64,000 bases of DNA from Nitrospirota bacterium (lineage in GTDB: Bacteria > Nitrospirota > Leptospirillia > Leptospirillales > Leptospirillaceae), in the NCBI GenBank assembly GCA_021826965.1, contig JAKAYA010000002.1:1-64000 (forward strand), written 5' to 3'. Of the stretch, positions 9,429 to 17,804 are shown one piece after another. The position numbers and the translations under genes are program-made. The notes below the pieces were generated by a model that was not told the origin of the DNA, searched no databases, and was given only the letters and a program-made list of their open reading frames with translations. How positions within the stretch are numbered: position 1 is the first letter of the stretch; the number at the start of each line of letters is the position of its first letter.

Positions 9429-10742
9429 TTGCTCGCCCGTATACTTCATACTTTTGAAAATATAGGTAAGATTCCCGAATTGCGTCAACGCATACTTTTC
9501 ACTATTGGTATGCTTGCTGTATATCGGATTGGTGCGTATATACCTACTCCTGGAGTTAATGGGAATGCCCTTTCCCAATTTCTCCATCAAAATGGAGGAG
9601 CGCTTATTGGCTTCTTTGATATGTTCTCCGGAGGAGCCCTTTCCCGACTGACTATATTTGCATTGGGAATTATGCCCTATATTTCAGCATCCATTATTTT
9701 ACAGTTACTGACCGTTGTACATCCAACGCTACAGGCAATGGCGAAGGAGGGTGAGCGGGGCAGGAAGATCATCACCCGGTATACACGCTATTTAACTGTT
9801 ATAATCGCTCTTGTTCAGTCTTTTGGGATTGCATTAGGGCTTGAAGGTATGAATAACGGACAATTTGTCCCACATCCAGGCTGGGCTTTTCGTTTTATCG
9901 TTGTCATAACTTTAACGGCTGCAACGACCTTTGTGATGTGGATAGGGGAACAGATTACAGAAAGAGGCGTTGGTAACGGGATTAGCCTTATTATTTTCTC
10001 CGGGATTATTGCTCGTCTTCCTGCTGCAATCATTAATACATACAAGTTATATAACCAGGGTGAAATTTCAGGATTTCTGATTCTTGCCCTTCTTGTCATG
10101 ATTTTCTTCATCGTTACTTCCATTGTGTTTATTGAAACAGCAAGAAGAAAAATCCCTATTCAATATGCCAAAAGACTTGTTGGGAATAAGATGATGGGCG
10201 GGCAATCAACCCATATCCCGTTTAAAATAAACACAGCGGGGGTCATACCCCCGATCTTTGCAAGCTCTCTGATTTCTTTCCCTGCCATCATTGCAGGATT
10301 TGTTTCAGTTCCATGGATACAATCGTTTGGAAAATCATTATCTCCCGGCAGCTTCTCTTATACAGGCTTATATGTTCTGTTGATTGTTTTCTTTTGCTTC
10401 TTTTATACAGCTGTAGTTTTAAATCCAACAGACATAGCTGAAAACATGCAAAAGTATGGCGGATACGTTCCTGGAATAAGGCCTGGTCAAAAAACTGTTG
10501 AGTATCTGTATCGGGTTATGAACCGCATTACTTTTGTGGGTGCCCTTTACCTTTCTATTGTTTGTGTTATCCCGGAACTTCTCATTTATCAGTTGCATGT
10601 TCCTTTTTATTTCGGGGGAACTTCCCTCCTGATTGTAATCGGTGTTTCTCTGGATACTGCACAGCAAATTGAGTCTTATATGATGTCCAGAAATTATGAA
10701 GGAATCCTGAAAAAAACGCGCATTAAAGGGAGGACCGCATAA
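9429..10742 (+). CDS. secY: Protein translocase subunit SecY
   Basis: SecY forms the protein-conducting channel in the inner membrane. The 437-residue product begins with the amphipathic helix NIGKIPELRQRILFTIGMLA and has ten hydrophobic segments. Family motifs include IPTPGVNG, GIMPYISASIILQLL and the cytosolic loop RRKIPIQYAKR, with a final loop near MMSRNYEG. It uses a TTG start. The stop is 2 bp before the adk start. Confidence 0.97.
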   Translation: MLARILHTFENIGKIPELRQRILFTIGMLAVYRIGAYIPTPGVNGNALSQFLHQNGGALIGFFDMFSGGALSRLTIFALGIMPYISASIILQLLTVVHPTLQAMAKEGERGRKIITRYTRYLTVIIALVQSFGIALGLEGMNNGQFVPHPGWAFRFIVVITLTAATTFVMWIGEQITERGVGNGISLIIFSGIIARLPAAIINTYKLYNQGEISGFLILALLVMIFFIVTSIVFIETARRKIPIQYAKRLVGNKMMGGQSTHIPFKINTAGVIPPIFASSLISFPAIIAGFVSVPWIQSFGKSLSPGSFSYTGLYVLLIVFFCFFYTAVVLNPTDIAENMQKYGGYVPGIRPGQKTVEYLYRVMNRITFVGALYLSIVCVIPELLIYQLHVPFYFGGTSLLIVIGVSLDTAQQIESYMMSRNYEGILKKTRIKGRTA

Positions 10743-10744
10743 TT

Positions 10745-11404
10745 ATGTTTAAATCGGTAGTTATTTTTATTGGTCCTCCAGGGGTTGGAAAAGGAACACA
10801 AGCATCTTTACTAGCAGATGCTTTCTCAATACCGAAATTTGCAACAGGGGATTTGTTAAGGGAAGCTTTGAAAAATAATACGCCCTTGGGAATTGAAGCT
10901 AAAACTTACATGGACTCTGGCAAGTTGGTTCCCGATCAACTTGTCCTGGACTTGATTAAAGGAAAAATCGCAAAAATTCCTAACGGGATTGGCTTTATTC
11001 TGGATGGTTTTCCGAGAACACTACATCAAGCCGAAGGCCTTGATGTAATTCTGTCTTCTTTGTGTCATAATGTCGGATTGGCAATAGAGTTTTCTATGGA
11101 CGAAGAGGAAAGAATTGTAAGGCTAACGGGAAGAAGATTGTGTCCTAATTGTCAGCGGACATATCACATTCTATTTGCTCCACCCAAAAAGGATTCCCTT
11201 TGTGACTATTGTTCAGTCGAGCTTGTTCAAAGGGCCGATGACAATGAAGACGTTATTCGGAAACGATCTGTTATCTATTGGGAAACTACTAAGCCACTCT
11301 TGGAGTATTATCGGCAAAAAAATATTCTCATGAAGGTGGATGCCAGTTCTTCCATTGAGAATGTTTTTTCTCGGATAAAGCAAATATTTTCAGAATTGAA
11401 CTGA
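10745..11404 (+). CDS. adk: Adenylate kinase, zinc-lid type
   Basis: Adenylate kinase interconverts ATP, AMP and ADP. The 219-residue product has the P-loop GPPGVGKGTQA at residues 9-19, the AMP-site segment FATGDLLREA and the signature LDGFPRTLHQAEGL. The LID domain carries CPNC and CDYC pairs, indicating a structural zinc. It sits between secY and map, the common spc-operon order. One base pair separates it from map. Confidence 0.97.
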   Translation: MFKSVVIFIGPPGVGKGTQASLLADAFSIPKFATGDLLREALKNNTPLGIEAKTYMDSGKLVPDQLVLDLIKGKIAKIPNGIGFILDGFPRTLHQAEGLDVILSSLCHNVGLAIEFSMDEEERIVRLTGRRLCPNCQRTYHILFAPPKKDSLCDYCSVELVQRADDNEDVIRKRSVIYWETTKPLLEYYRQKNILMKVDASSSIENVFSRIKQIFSELN

Positions 11405-11406
11405 AT

Positions 11407-12165
11407 ATGATCTATTTGAAAAATAATGAAGAAATCGAAAAGATTAAAAGAGCCTCTGTAGCTGTGGCTAATGGGCTTTTGAAAATTAAGGCAGCTATCA
11501 GACCAGGAGTGTCTTTAAAAGAGCTCGACAAGATTGCAGAGGAACACGCTCTGAGCCAGAAAGGGATTCCCGCCTTTAAGGGGTATCGCTCTTATCCTGC
11601 GTCTTTGTGTGTTTCTGTGAATCATGTTGTCGTTCATGGCATTCCCAACGATTACTTATTGAAGGATGGGGATATTGTAGGAATTGATTACGGAATTGTT
11701 CTTGATGGATATTATGGGGATTCGGCTATGACGATTCCTGTTGGCGTCGTTTCGGACAGAGCTAATAAGTTAATGTCAGTCACCCAAGAATCGTTGATGA
11801 AGGGGATAGCTCAGGCCCGGCCGGGAAATAGGATAGGCGATATTTCATACGCCGTTCAGTCTTATGCTGAATCACACGGATTTTCGGTCGTTCGTAATTT
11901 CGTAGGTCATGGTATAGGTAAACGGTTGCATGAAGAACCCCAGATCCCAAACTTTGGGCCAAAAGGAAAAGGTCTCAAGCTTGAAGTTGGCATGGTTTTG
12001 GCCATAGAACCTATGATCAACGAAGGAACTTATGAGACCGAGATTCTGTCGGATGGTTGGACAGCAGTAACAAAAGATAGAAAACTATCTGCCCATTTTG
12101 AACACACGGTTGCTATTTTGAAAGATGGTCCCATTATTCTGTCTACCCCGGATATGGCCGCGTAG
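11407..12165 (+). CDS. map: Methionine aminopeptidase, type I
   Basis: This enzyme removes N-terminal methionine from new proteins. The 252-residue product has the metal ligands expected of MetAP: two Asp in GIDYGIVLDGYYGDSAM, His in GHGIGKRLHEEP, Glu in AIEPMINEG and Glu in AHFEHTVAI. The conserved substrate His is in NHVVVHGIPND. Its length fits the type Ia form. It follows adk immediately and precedes infA by 9 bp. Confidence 0.97.
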   Translation: MIYLKNNEEIEKIKRASVAVANGLLKIKAAIRPGVSLKELDKIAEEHALSQKGIPAFKGYRSYPASLCVSVNHVVVHGIPNDYLLKDGDIVGIDYGIVLDGYYGDSAMTIPVGVVSDRANKLMSVTQESLMKGIAQARPGNRIGDISYAVQSYAESHGFSVVRNFVGHGIGKRLHEEPQIPNFGPKGKGLKLEVGMVLAIEPMINEGTYETEILSDGWTAVTKDRKLSAHFEHTVAILKDGPIILSTPDMAA

Positions 12166-12174
12166 GAGGGTTGT

Positions 12175-12393
12175 TTGCCGAAGGAAGATATTATCGAGGT
12201 ACAAGGAACTGTCTTGGAAACACTTCCTAATGCAATGTTCAGGGTCGAGCTTGAAAATGGTCACAAAGTTCTTGCACATATTTCAGGCAAAATGAGAATG
12301 CATTACATTAAGATTCTTCCTGGCGACAAAGTGACTTTGGAATTGTCCCCATACGACCTGACCCGAGGTCGAATAACTTACCGCTTTAAATAG
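12175..12393 (+). CDS. infA: Translation initiation factor IF-1
   Basis: IF-1 is an OB-fold protein that blocks the ribosomal A site during initiation. The 72-residue product has [33 protein letters not shown] and a terminal [16 protein letters not shown], an almost perfect family match. It starts with TTG at 12175 after GGAGGG. It is unlikely to be anything else. Confidence 0.97.
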   Translation: MPKEDIIEVQGTVLETLPNAMFRVELENGHKVLAHISGKMRMHYIKILPGDKVTLELSPYDLTRGRITYRFK

Positions 12394-12404
12394 GGAGCAT
12401 AAGA

Positions 12405-12518
12405 ATGAAAGTTAGGGCCTCTGTTAAGCCTATTTGTACAAAATGCAAGATCATTCGTAGAAAAGGTATTTTACGCGTTAAATGTGAAAACCCACGTCAT
12501 AAACAAAGACAAGGATAA
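12405..12518 (+). CDS. rpmJ: 50S ribosomal protein L36
   Basis: L36 is the smallest large-subunit protein. This 37-codon frame begins [20 protein letters not shown] and ends [11 protein letters not shown]. It has the C-C-C-H zinc ligands (CTKC, then C and H near residues 27 and 32). GGGAGC precedes the ATG. It lies between infA and rpsM, where it is normally found. Confidence 0.97.
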   Translation: MKVRASVKPICTKCKIIRRKGILRVKCENPRHKQRQG

Positions 12519-12530
12519 AAGGAGAACGAT

Positions 12531-12905
12531 TTGGCTCGTATTGTTGGAATTGACCTTCCGAGAAATAAAAGAGTTGAGATTGCCCTAACGTACATTTTCG
12601 GTATTGGACGGTCAACTTCATTGTCGATTCTCACCAATACTTCAATTGATCCCAACCGGCGAGTGAAAGACCTGACAGATGAAGAGGTTGCCAGTTTAAG
12701 GGAGATCATCGAAAAAACATATTTGGTCGAAGGCGACTTGAGACGTCAAGTCACCCAGAACATTAAGCGGAAGATGGATATAGGTTGCTATGTTGGTTTA
12801 AGGCACAGGAGAGGCCTTCCCGTCCGCGGACAACGAACAAAAACCAACGCAAGGACACGAAAAGGTCCGAAAAAAGGTATTGGCGGAAAGAAAAAAACCG
12901 GCTAA
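12531..12905 (+). CDS. rpsM: 30S ribosomal protein S13
   Basis: S13 contacts the P-site tRNA and L5. The 124-residue product begins [20 protein letters not shown]. It has the motif [20 protein letters not shown] and a basic tail [14 protein letters not shown]. The start is TTG behind AAGGAG. The gene opens the alpha-operon part of the block. Confidence 0.97.
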   Translation: MARIVGIDLPRNKRVEIALTYIFGIGRSTSLSILTNTSIDPNRRVKDLTDEEVASLREIIEKTYLVEGDLRRQVTQNIKRKMDIGCYVGLRHRRGLPVRGQRTKTNARTRKGPKKGIGGKKKTG

Positions 12906-12951
12906 CAGGACAATTCGTTTTATTTAGATTTTGCTGTAATTTGGGGGTTCG

Positions 12952-13338
12952 ATGGGGACAAAGAAGGTTACAAAGAAAAAAGAAAAAAAGAACGTTCCTG
13001 TTGGGATCGTTCATATTCACGCTTCTTTCAACAACACAATCATTTCCTTTGCGGACCCGAACGGTGACGTTGTTTCGTGGTCGAGTTCTGGAGCTCAAGG
13101 CTTCAAGGGATCGAGGAAGAGCACTCCCTTTGCCGCTCAAAAGGCAGCTGAAGTGGCTGCCAAGAAAGCGGTAGACTCCGGAATGAAAACGTGTGATGTT
13201 TACGTAAAAGGTCCTGGAGCCGGAAGAGAGTCCGCAATTAGAGCTCTTCAAACTTTTGGCCTCAAGATTAATCTTATCAAGGATGTGACCCCTATCCCTC
13301 ACAACGGGTGCCGTCCTCCAAAACGTAGACGCGTTTAG
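12952..13338 (+). CDS. rpsK: 30S ribosomal protein S11
   Basis: S11 shapes the platform near the mRNA exit. The 128-residue product has [36 protein letters not shown] and the C-terminal [18 protein letters not shown], all conserved. The N-terminus is strongly Lys-rich. The ATG is at 12952, 46 bp after rpsM. Confidence 0.97.
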   Translation: MGTKKVTKKKEKKNVPVGIVHIHASFNNTIISFADPNGDVVSWSSSGAQGFKGSRKSTPFAAQKAAEVAAKKAVDSGMKTCDVYVKGPGAGRESAIRALQTFGLKINLIKDVTPIPHNGCRPPKRRRV

Positions 13339-13390
13339 AACTTATTACTTTATTGTTCCTTAAGCACTGTATTTTTTAAAGGAGAATGGA

Positions 13391-14020
13391 TTGGCTCGAT
13401 ATAGAGGTTCGGTTTGCCGTTTTTGTCGTAGAGAAGGTGTAAAGCTTTTCTTGAAGGGTGTTCGTTGTCTTTCTACTAAATGCGCCATAGACAGACGGTC
13501 TTATCCTCCGGGTCAACACGGTCAAAGTCGTGCAAAAATATCCGACTATGGCCTCCAGCTCCGAGAAAAACAAAAAGTTAAAAGAATCTTCGGTGTTCTG
13601 GAGAAGCAATTTAGAAATGCTTTTGAAAGAGCTTCCAGCAAAAAAGGTGTTACCGGAGAATCACTTCTTTCTGGCCTTGAGCTTCGTCTTGATAGCGTCG
13701 TTTACCGGATGGGACTTGGTACGTCGCGTAATGAAGCGCGGATGCTTGTTACTCACGGACATATGGAAGTCAATGGACGGAAAGTTAATATTCCCTCTTT
13801 TCAGTGTAAGGTTTCGGATGTTGTCAGCCTTCGCGAAAAGTCCAGATCTAACGATCGGTTCAAAGAAAATCTCCGTGATGCTGAAACACGAGGAGTTACT
13901 CCAACTTGGCTGGATGTTCAAAAAGAGCAATTTTCTGCAGTTGTTCGCGAACAGCCAAAGAGAGAAGAAATTAATATTTTGATTTCTGAAAACTTGATTG
14001 TCGAACTTTATTCACGATAA
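13391..14020 (+). CDS. rpsD: 30S ribosomal protein S4, zinc-type
   Basis: S4 initiates small-subunit assembly and often regulates the alpha operon. The 209-residue product begins [15 protein letters not shown]. Four cysteines (about residues 9, 12, 26 and 31) form the zinc site of C+ S4 proteins. The S4 RNA-binding domain is [20 protein letters not shown] with [15 protein letters not shown]. It starts with TTG after AAAGGAG. Confidence 0.97.
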   Translation: MARYRGSVCRFCRREGVKLFLKGVRCLSTKCAIDRRSYPPGQHGQSRAKISDYGLQLREKQKVKRIFGVLEKQFRNAFERASSKKGVTGESLLSGLELRLDSVVYRMGLGTSRNEARMLVTHGHMEVNGRKVNIPSFQCKVSDVVSLREKSRSNDRFKENLRDAETRGVTPTWLDVQKEQFSAVVREQPKREEINILISENLIVELYSR

Positions 14021-14063
14021 CTATCTTTTGGGATCGTTTGACAATTTGATTAAGGAGTCACTG

Positions 14064-15038
14064 ATGAACAGTGTTCGGGACTTTCAGATGCCAAAGTCCT
14101 TGAGTTTTGATCGGGATACCCAAACAGACAGATTCCTGCGGGTGATTGCCGAACCATTTGAAAGGGGATATGGAACAACTTTAGGAAACTCCTTGCGTCG
14201 TATCCTTCTTTCCTCAATAAAGGGGGCAGCGATTACCGCTGTACGCTTTCGAGGTGTTTTCCATGAGTTTTCTAATATTCCAGGTGTTCTGGAAGATGTT
14301 TCGGACATCATTTTGAATCTGAAGGAAGTTCGGGTGAAGTCTCATGAAGCAGAGCCGCATTGGGTTCACCTGAAGGTGTCTGGGCAAAAATATGTCACTG
14401 CCGGTGACATTTCAACCGGTGGAGTGATTGATATACTTGATCCCGGACATCACATTGCGACTCTCGACAAAGGCGCTTCCATCGAAATGGATTTGCGCAT
14501 CGAAACCGGCAGAGGTTACGTTTCCGCTGAACGAAACAAGGCTGAATCCCTCGAGGTTGGCGTTATTCCGATCGACGCTGTTTTTACCCCGTTAAAGAAA
14601 GTAAATTTTACGGTGGATAGTACACGGGTCGGTCGCATGACGGACTACGACAAACTGACGCTTGACATAGAGACGGATGGAAGTCTGACCCCTGAAGAAG
14701 CGTTGTCTCAGGCGGCTTTGATTTTAAAAGACCACCTGGATCTTTTCGTTATTGAAGACACAGACCACCTCATTCCGGATTCACCCAAACCTACGATGAA
14801 AGTTGAAGAAATTGGGGAAGATCTCCTGACAAGGAATGTGCTGGATCTTGAACTTTCTGTTCGCGCATCTAATTGTTTAAAGAATGCGGACATCAAGACG
14901 GTGGGAGACCTTATCCAAAAGACGGAAAATGAGCTGCTTAAGACTAAAAACTTTGGACGTAAATCCTTAAATGAGATCAAGACAGTTCTTTCCAATATGG
15001 GACTGACATTAGGGATGGAACTGACCACCAAGGATTAA
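14064..15038 (+). CDS. rpoA: RNA polymerase alpha subunit
   Basis: The alpha subunit nucleates RNA polymerase assembly. The 324-residue product has the N-terminal dimerisation motif [20 protein letters not shown] and a C-terminal domain with [20 protein letters not shown] and [13 protein letters not shown], which bind UP elements and activators. ATG 14064 is six bases after AAGGAG. An upstream in-frame start at 13998 would overlap rpsD and lacks such a site. Confidence 0.97.
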   Translation: MNSVRDFQMPKSLSFDRDTQTDRFLRVIAEPFERGYGTTLGNSLRRILLSSIKGAAITAVRFRGVFHEFSNIPGVLEDVSDIILNLKEVRVKSHEAEPHWVHLKVSGQKYVTAGDISTGGVIDILDPGHHIATLDKGASIEMDLRIETGRGYVSAERNKAESLEVGVIPIDAVFTPLKKVNFTVDSTRVGRMTDYDKLTLDIETDGSLTPEEALSQAALILKDHLDLFVIEDTDHLIPDSPKPTMKVEEIGEDLLTRNVLDLELSVRASNCLKNADIKTVGDLIQKTENELLKTKNFGRKSLNEIKTVLSNMGLTLGMELTTKD

Positions 15039-15080
15039 TCAATCTCTCGGTGATTTCTTTAGACGCTAAGGACGAGGCTT

Positions 15081-15545
15081 ATGAGACACAGGATGCAAGG
15101 ACGTCAGTTCGGCAGGGATTCGCGTCACCGACAAGCGATGTTTCGTTCTATGATTACTTCTTTCTTTGAGCACGAAAAAATTGAAACAACAACAATGAAA
15201 GCCAAAGAACTGAAGCCAATGATCGAAAAGATGATTACAAAGGCTAGAGTCAAAAACATCAATAATCTTCGTGACTTGCTCAAAACTATCCGGGACAAGG
15301 ATGTAGCGTTTCACCTTCTGGACGAGATTGCTCCCCGGTTTTCTACGCGCGCTGGCGGATATACCCGTATCATCAAGACTCGTCGGAGGATTGGTGACGG
15401 AGCTGAGATGGCCATTCTCGAACTCGTAGAATCCGGGCGCTCCCTTTCGGACAAGAGGAAGGCGGTTCGTGAGAGCCAGAAGCCAAAGAAAAAATCGTCA
15501 GATGAGACAAAAGACACCAATAAGGAAGTAGCTTCACAATCTTGA
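15081..15545 (+). CDS. rplQ: 50S ribosomal protein L17
   Basis: L17 closes the alpha operon. The 154-residue product begins RHRMQGRQFGRDSRHRQAMF. It has KAKELKPMIEKMITKA and GGYTRIIKTRRRIGDGAEMA, as expected. The last 30 residues are a Lys/Ser/Thr-rich tail that is longer than in many L17 proteins (normally about 120-130 residues) and likely disordered. Confidence 0.96.
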   Translation: MRHRMQGRQFGRDSRHRQAMFRSMITSFFEHEKIETTTMKAKELKPMIEKMITKARVKNINNLRDLLKTIRDKDVAFHLLDEIAPRFSTRAGGYTRIIKTRRRIGDGAEMAILELVESGRSLSDKRKAVRESQKPKKKSSDETKDTNKEVASQS

Positions 15546-15566
15546 TCGATCTATCCCGGGGATGAC

Positions 15567-16001
15567 TTGGAACTAAATATTCAAAAGCAACTCCAGACAA
15601 TATGGATATTGTTGGGGGTTACGTTTTTGGGTATTATCCTCGCCCTTGTTTTGGTTCGAAAGTCTCTTGATTCTCAAAATCTTCTTTACAGTCGTGAGGC
15701 CTATATTCTGAATGCAAAGGGCCTCACGCCAGGCCAGATTAAAGAAAAGGCCGTCGAAGAAGAATATCGCCTCAGAAACAGTGAACTCCTATACCGCGGT
15801 CATGATCTCTTCGAGTTCCATGCACCTCCGACAATCCGACTCATCCTGATTAAAAATGCCATTCACGAAAATCAGGGGAAAATGGATTCCGTTGAAGTTT
15901 TACCCCATTATGTCCGTTATCGTTTTCATCTCAAAAATGCTCCGCCAATTACAGTGGTCACAAATGGTGGAACCTTTATCTTCAAAAAACTTCCGCAATA
16001 A
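15567..16001 (+). CDS. Small membrane-anchored protein of unknown function
   Basis: I do not recognise this 144-residue protein. Residues about 12-32 (IWILLGVTFLGIILALVLV) form one transmembrane helix or uncleaved signal anchor. The remaining soluble part is mixed alpha/beta, with a central HAPPTIRLILIKNAIHENQ segment, and probably faces the periplasm. It starts with TTG 22 bp after rplQ and may be the last gene of the ribosomal transcript. Codon use resembles the ribosomal block. Confidence 0.7.
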   Translation: MELNIQKQLQTIWILLGVTFLGIILALVLVRKSLDSQNLLYSREAYILNAKGLTPGQIKEKAVEEEYRLRNSELLYRGHDLFEFHAPPTIRLILIKNAIHENQGKMDSVEVLPHYVRYRFHLKNAPPITVVTNGGTFIFKKLPQ

Positions 16002-16102
16002 GACTACATATTTTTCAATACCGATTCTTATCGATCAGGCTCTGGCTCAGGACATATTTCTACGATTGCTTCGATCAAGTTTTCCACTCTCTCGGGGATA
16101 AG

Positions 16103-16978
16103 ATGAATATTGGTATTATCGGTACACGTGGACAACTCGGTGCAGACCTCTGCCTGAATGCTTCGGAGAAGGACAGAGTGGAAAAGCTTGATCGCCCGTA
16201 TTTCGACCTTGAAAACCCCGCACATTTAAAAACGTTGGATTCTCTTTCTCTGGATGTCCTTATAAATACGGCCGCATATAATGATGTCGACAAGGCAGAA
16301 GAGGAGATCGGGGAGGCTTTTCGTCTAAACTCCGAAGCCCCCTCCAGACTTGCTGGCTACTGTCGTAAGAAAGATATCCTTTTCATCACATTCTCGACCG
16401 ACTATGTGTTTGGCGAATATGAGGAGAAAAGGGAATTCCGAATGCCTTTTCAAGAGACGGATGAAGCTCGTCCTCTTTCCGTTTATGGAGTTTCCAAGTG
16501 GGCAGGTGAGTGTATGGTTCTAAACAGAAATCCGGATGCCCTTGTTATAAGAACGTGCGGGCTTTATGGGCGTCATCGCGGAACTCACCTCAAAAGAAAT
16601 TTCGTTGAACTGATGCTTCAGTTGGGACGTGGGGATAAGACTCTCCGTGTTGTTTCGGACCAGATTGTGACTCCAACTTCAACATGGGATTTGTCACAAA
16701 ATACATACAAATTGATTCAGTGTTCTCCAAAGGGAGGACTCTATCATATGACAAACGAAGGAGAATGTTCCTGGTTTGAATTTGCAGAAACGATCTTCAA
16801 TATGGTGAAGCTGGCTCCGGATGTCCGGGCAGTTCTTCAATCTGAATATGGCGCCAAGGCCCGGAGGCCCTCTTATTCCGTTTTGTCAAAGGAAAAGGTC
16901 GGGAAGTATGGGATCCATTTTCAGACATGGGAGAAAGCATTATCGGATTATCTGTCGACATCTTCCGTCAAGCCTTAG
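16103..16978 (+). CDS. dTDP-4-dehydrorhamnose reductase (RmlD family)
   Basis: RmlD reduces dTDP-4-keto-L-rhamnose, the last step of dTDP-rhamnose synthesis. The 291-residue product has the Rossmann start MNIGIIGTRGQLGADL. It has the family FSTDYVF and the catalytic YGVSKWAGE (YxxxK) segments, then RTCGLYGRH and VVSDQIVTPTSTWDLS. No rmlA, rmlB or rmlC lies in the window, so the exact sugar substrate is inferred. Its stop overlaps the stop of convergent otsB by three bases. Confidence 0.85.
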   Translation: MNIGIIGTRGQLGADLCLNASEKDRVEKLDRPYFDLENPAHLKTLDSLSLDVLINTAAYNDVDKAEEEIGEAFRLNSEAPSRLAGYCRKKDILFITFSTDYVFGEYEEKREFRMPFQETDEARPLSVYGVSKWAGECMVLNRNPDALVIRTCGLYGRHRGTHLKRNFVELMLQLGRGDKTLRVVSDQIVTPTSTWDLSQNTYKLIQCSPKGGLYHMTNEGECSWFEFAETIFNMVKLAPDVRAVLQSEYGAKARRPSYSVLSKEKVGKYGIHFQTWEKALSDYLSTSSVKP

Positions 16979-17790
16979 GGGTTTGAGTCAACAAGTCTCC
17001 AGGATTGTTTCAGCCATTCCCAGACATGATCCGGTGAGGAAAGTCGAGCAGGATGGGGAAGAGACGAGTCGGGCAGGTTGTCTCCAACCCAAATTCCATG
17101 TCCCCCCAGATGGATTGCCATCTTGATGGAGTTCCAGTCTGTCGTGTCATCCCCGATCATGACAGGATAAGGGCCGGATCCGGATAATGTCCTCCGGTCT
17201 TCTGGTTCATCCGAGAGGCGTTGGAGAAACCATTGCAATGCGGATTCCTTGTTGATTCCAGAATGCCGGAATTCAAAAACGCATTTTCCAGCCTTCATTT
17301 CCAGATTCTCTGGATGTACCTGTCGGAATGTTTTTTCTATAACTCCAAAAAACTCTTCATGTCGTTCGATCGCCAGCTGTCGATAATGCAACGATAGACT
17401 GAACTGCTTGATTTCCAGATAGGCTCCTGGCCATTCATCCGTTATTTCCTTGAGCAGTGTGGCAAGAGGAAGAATTTGTTCCCGGGCGCTTTCCGCGTTC
17501 GGGTCCGCATGGACTTTTCCCTTGTATATTCTGGAAGCGCCATGATCGCCGGATACGCCGGACAGCTCTTCGATCGGAAGCCTTTTGCGAAGATCGGGGA
17601 TTGATCTTCCGGACAAGACGAAAACCGGTATTTGTAAACAAAGGAATCTCAGAAGCCTGAGGCGATTTTCGGGCAGGTGGACAGAATCCGGTTTTTCCTG
17701 AATTGGGGCTAACGTTCCATCAAAATCAAGAAAGAGCGCTGCATTCTCCGGGTCGTTTAAAAGAATTTCGGAACGGATCTGTTTATCGAT
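16975..17790 (-). CDS. otsB: Trehalose-6-phosphate phosphatase, non-canonical start
   Basis: OtsB dephosphorylates trehalose-6-phosphate to trehalose. The frame has the HAD motif I DFDGTLAPI, motif II FVLSGRS and motif III GDDTTDW. Read from the ATC at 17790 it gives 271 residues, a normal length. Between the upstream in-frame stop and DFDGT there is no ATG, GTG, TTG or CTG. The ATC lies seven bases after a perfect AGGAG and 14 bp after the otsA stop, so an ATC start is proposed. The first canonical start (TTG 17616) would remove the catalytic aspartates. A -1 frameshift from otsA or a sequence error are alternatives. Confidence 0.82.
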   Translation of the reverse strand: MDKQIRSEILLNDPENAALFLDFDGTLAPIQEKPDSVHLPENRLRLLRFLCLQIPVFVLSGRSIPDLRKRLPIEELSGVSGDHGASRIYKGKVHADPNAESAREQILPLATLLKEITDEWPGAYLEIKQFSLSLHYRQLAIERHEEFFGVIEKTFRQVHPENLEMKAGKCVFEFRHSGINKESALQWFLQRLSDEPEDRRTLSGSGPYPVMIGDDTTDWNSIKMAIHLGGHGIWVGDNLPDSSLPHPARLSSPDHVWEWLKQSWRLVDSNP

Positions 17791-17804
17791 TGCAGATCTC
17801 CTGC

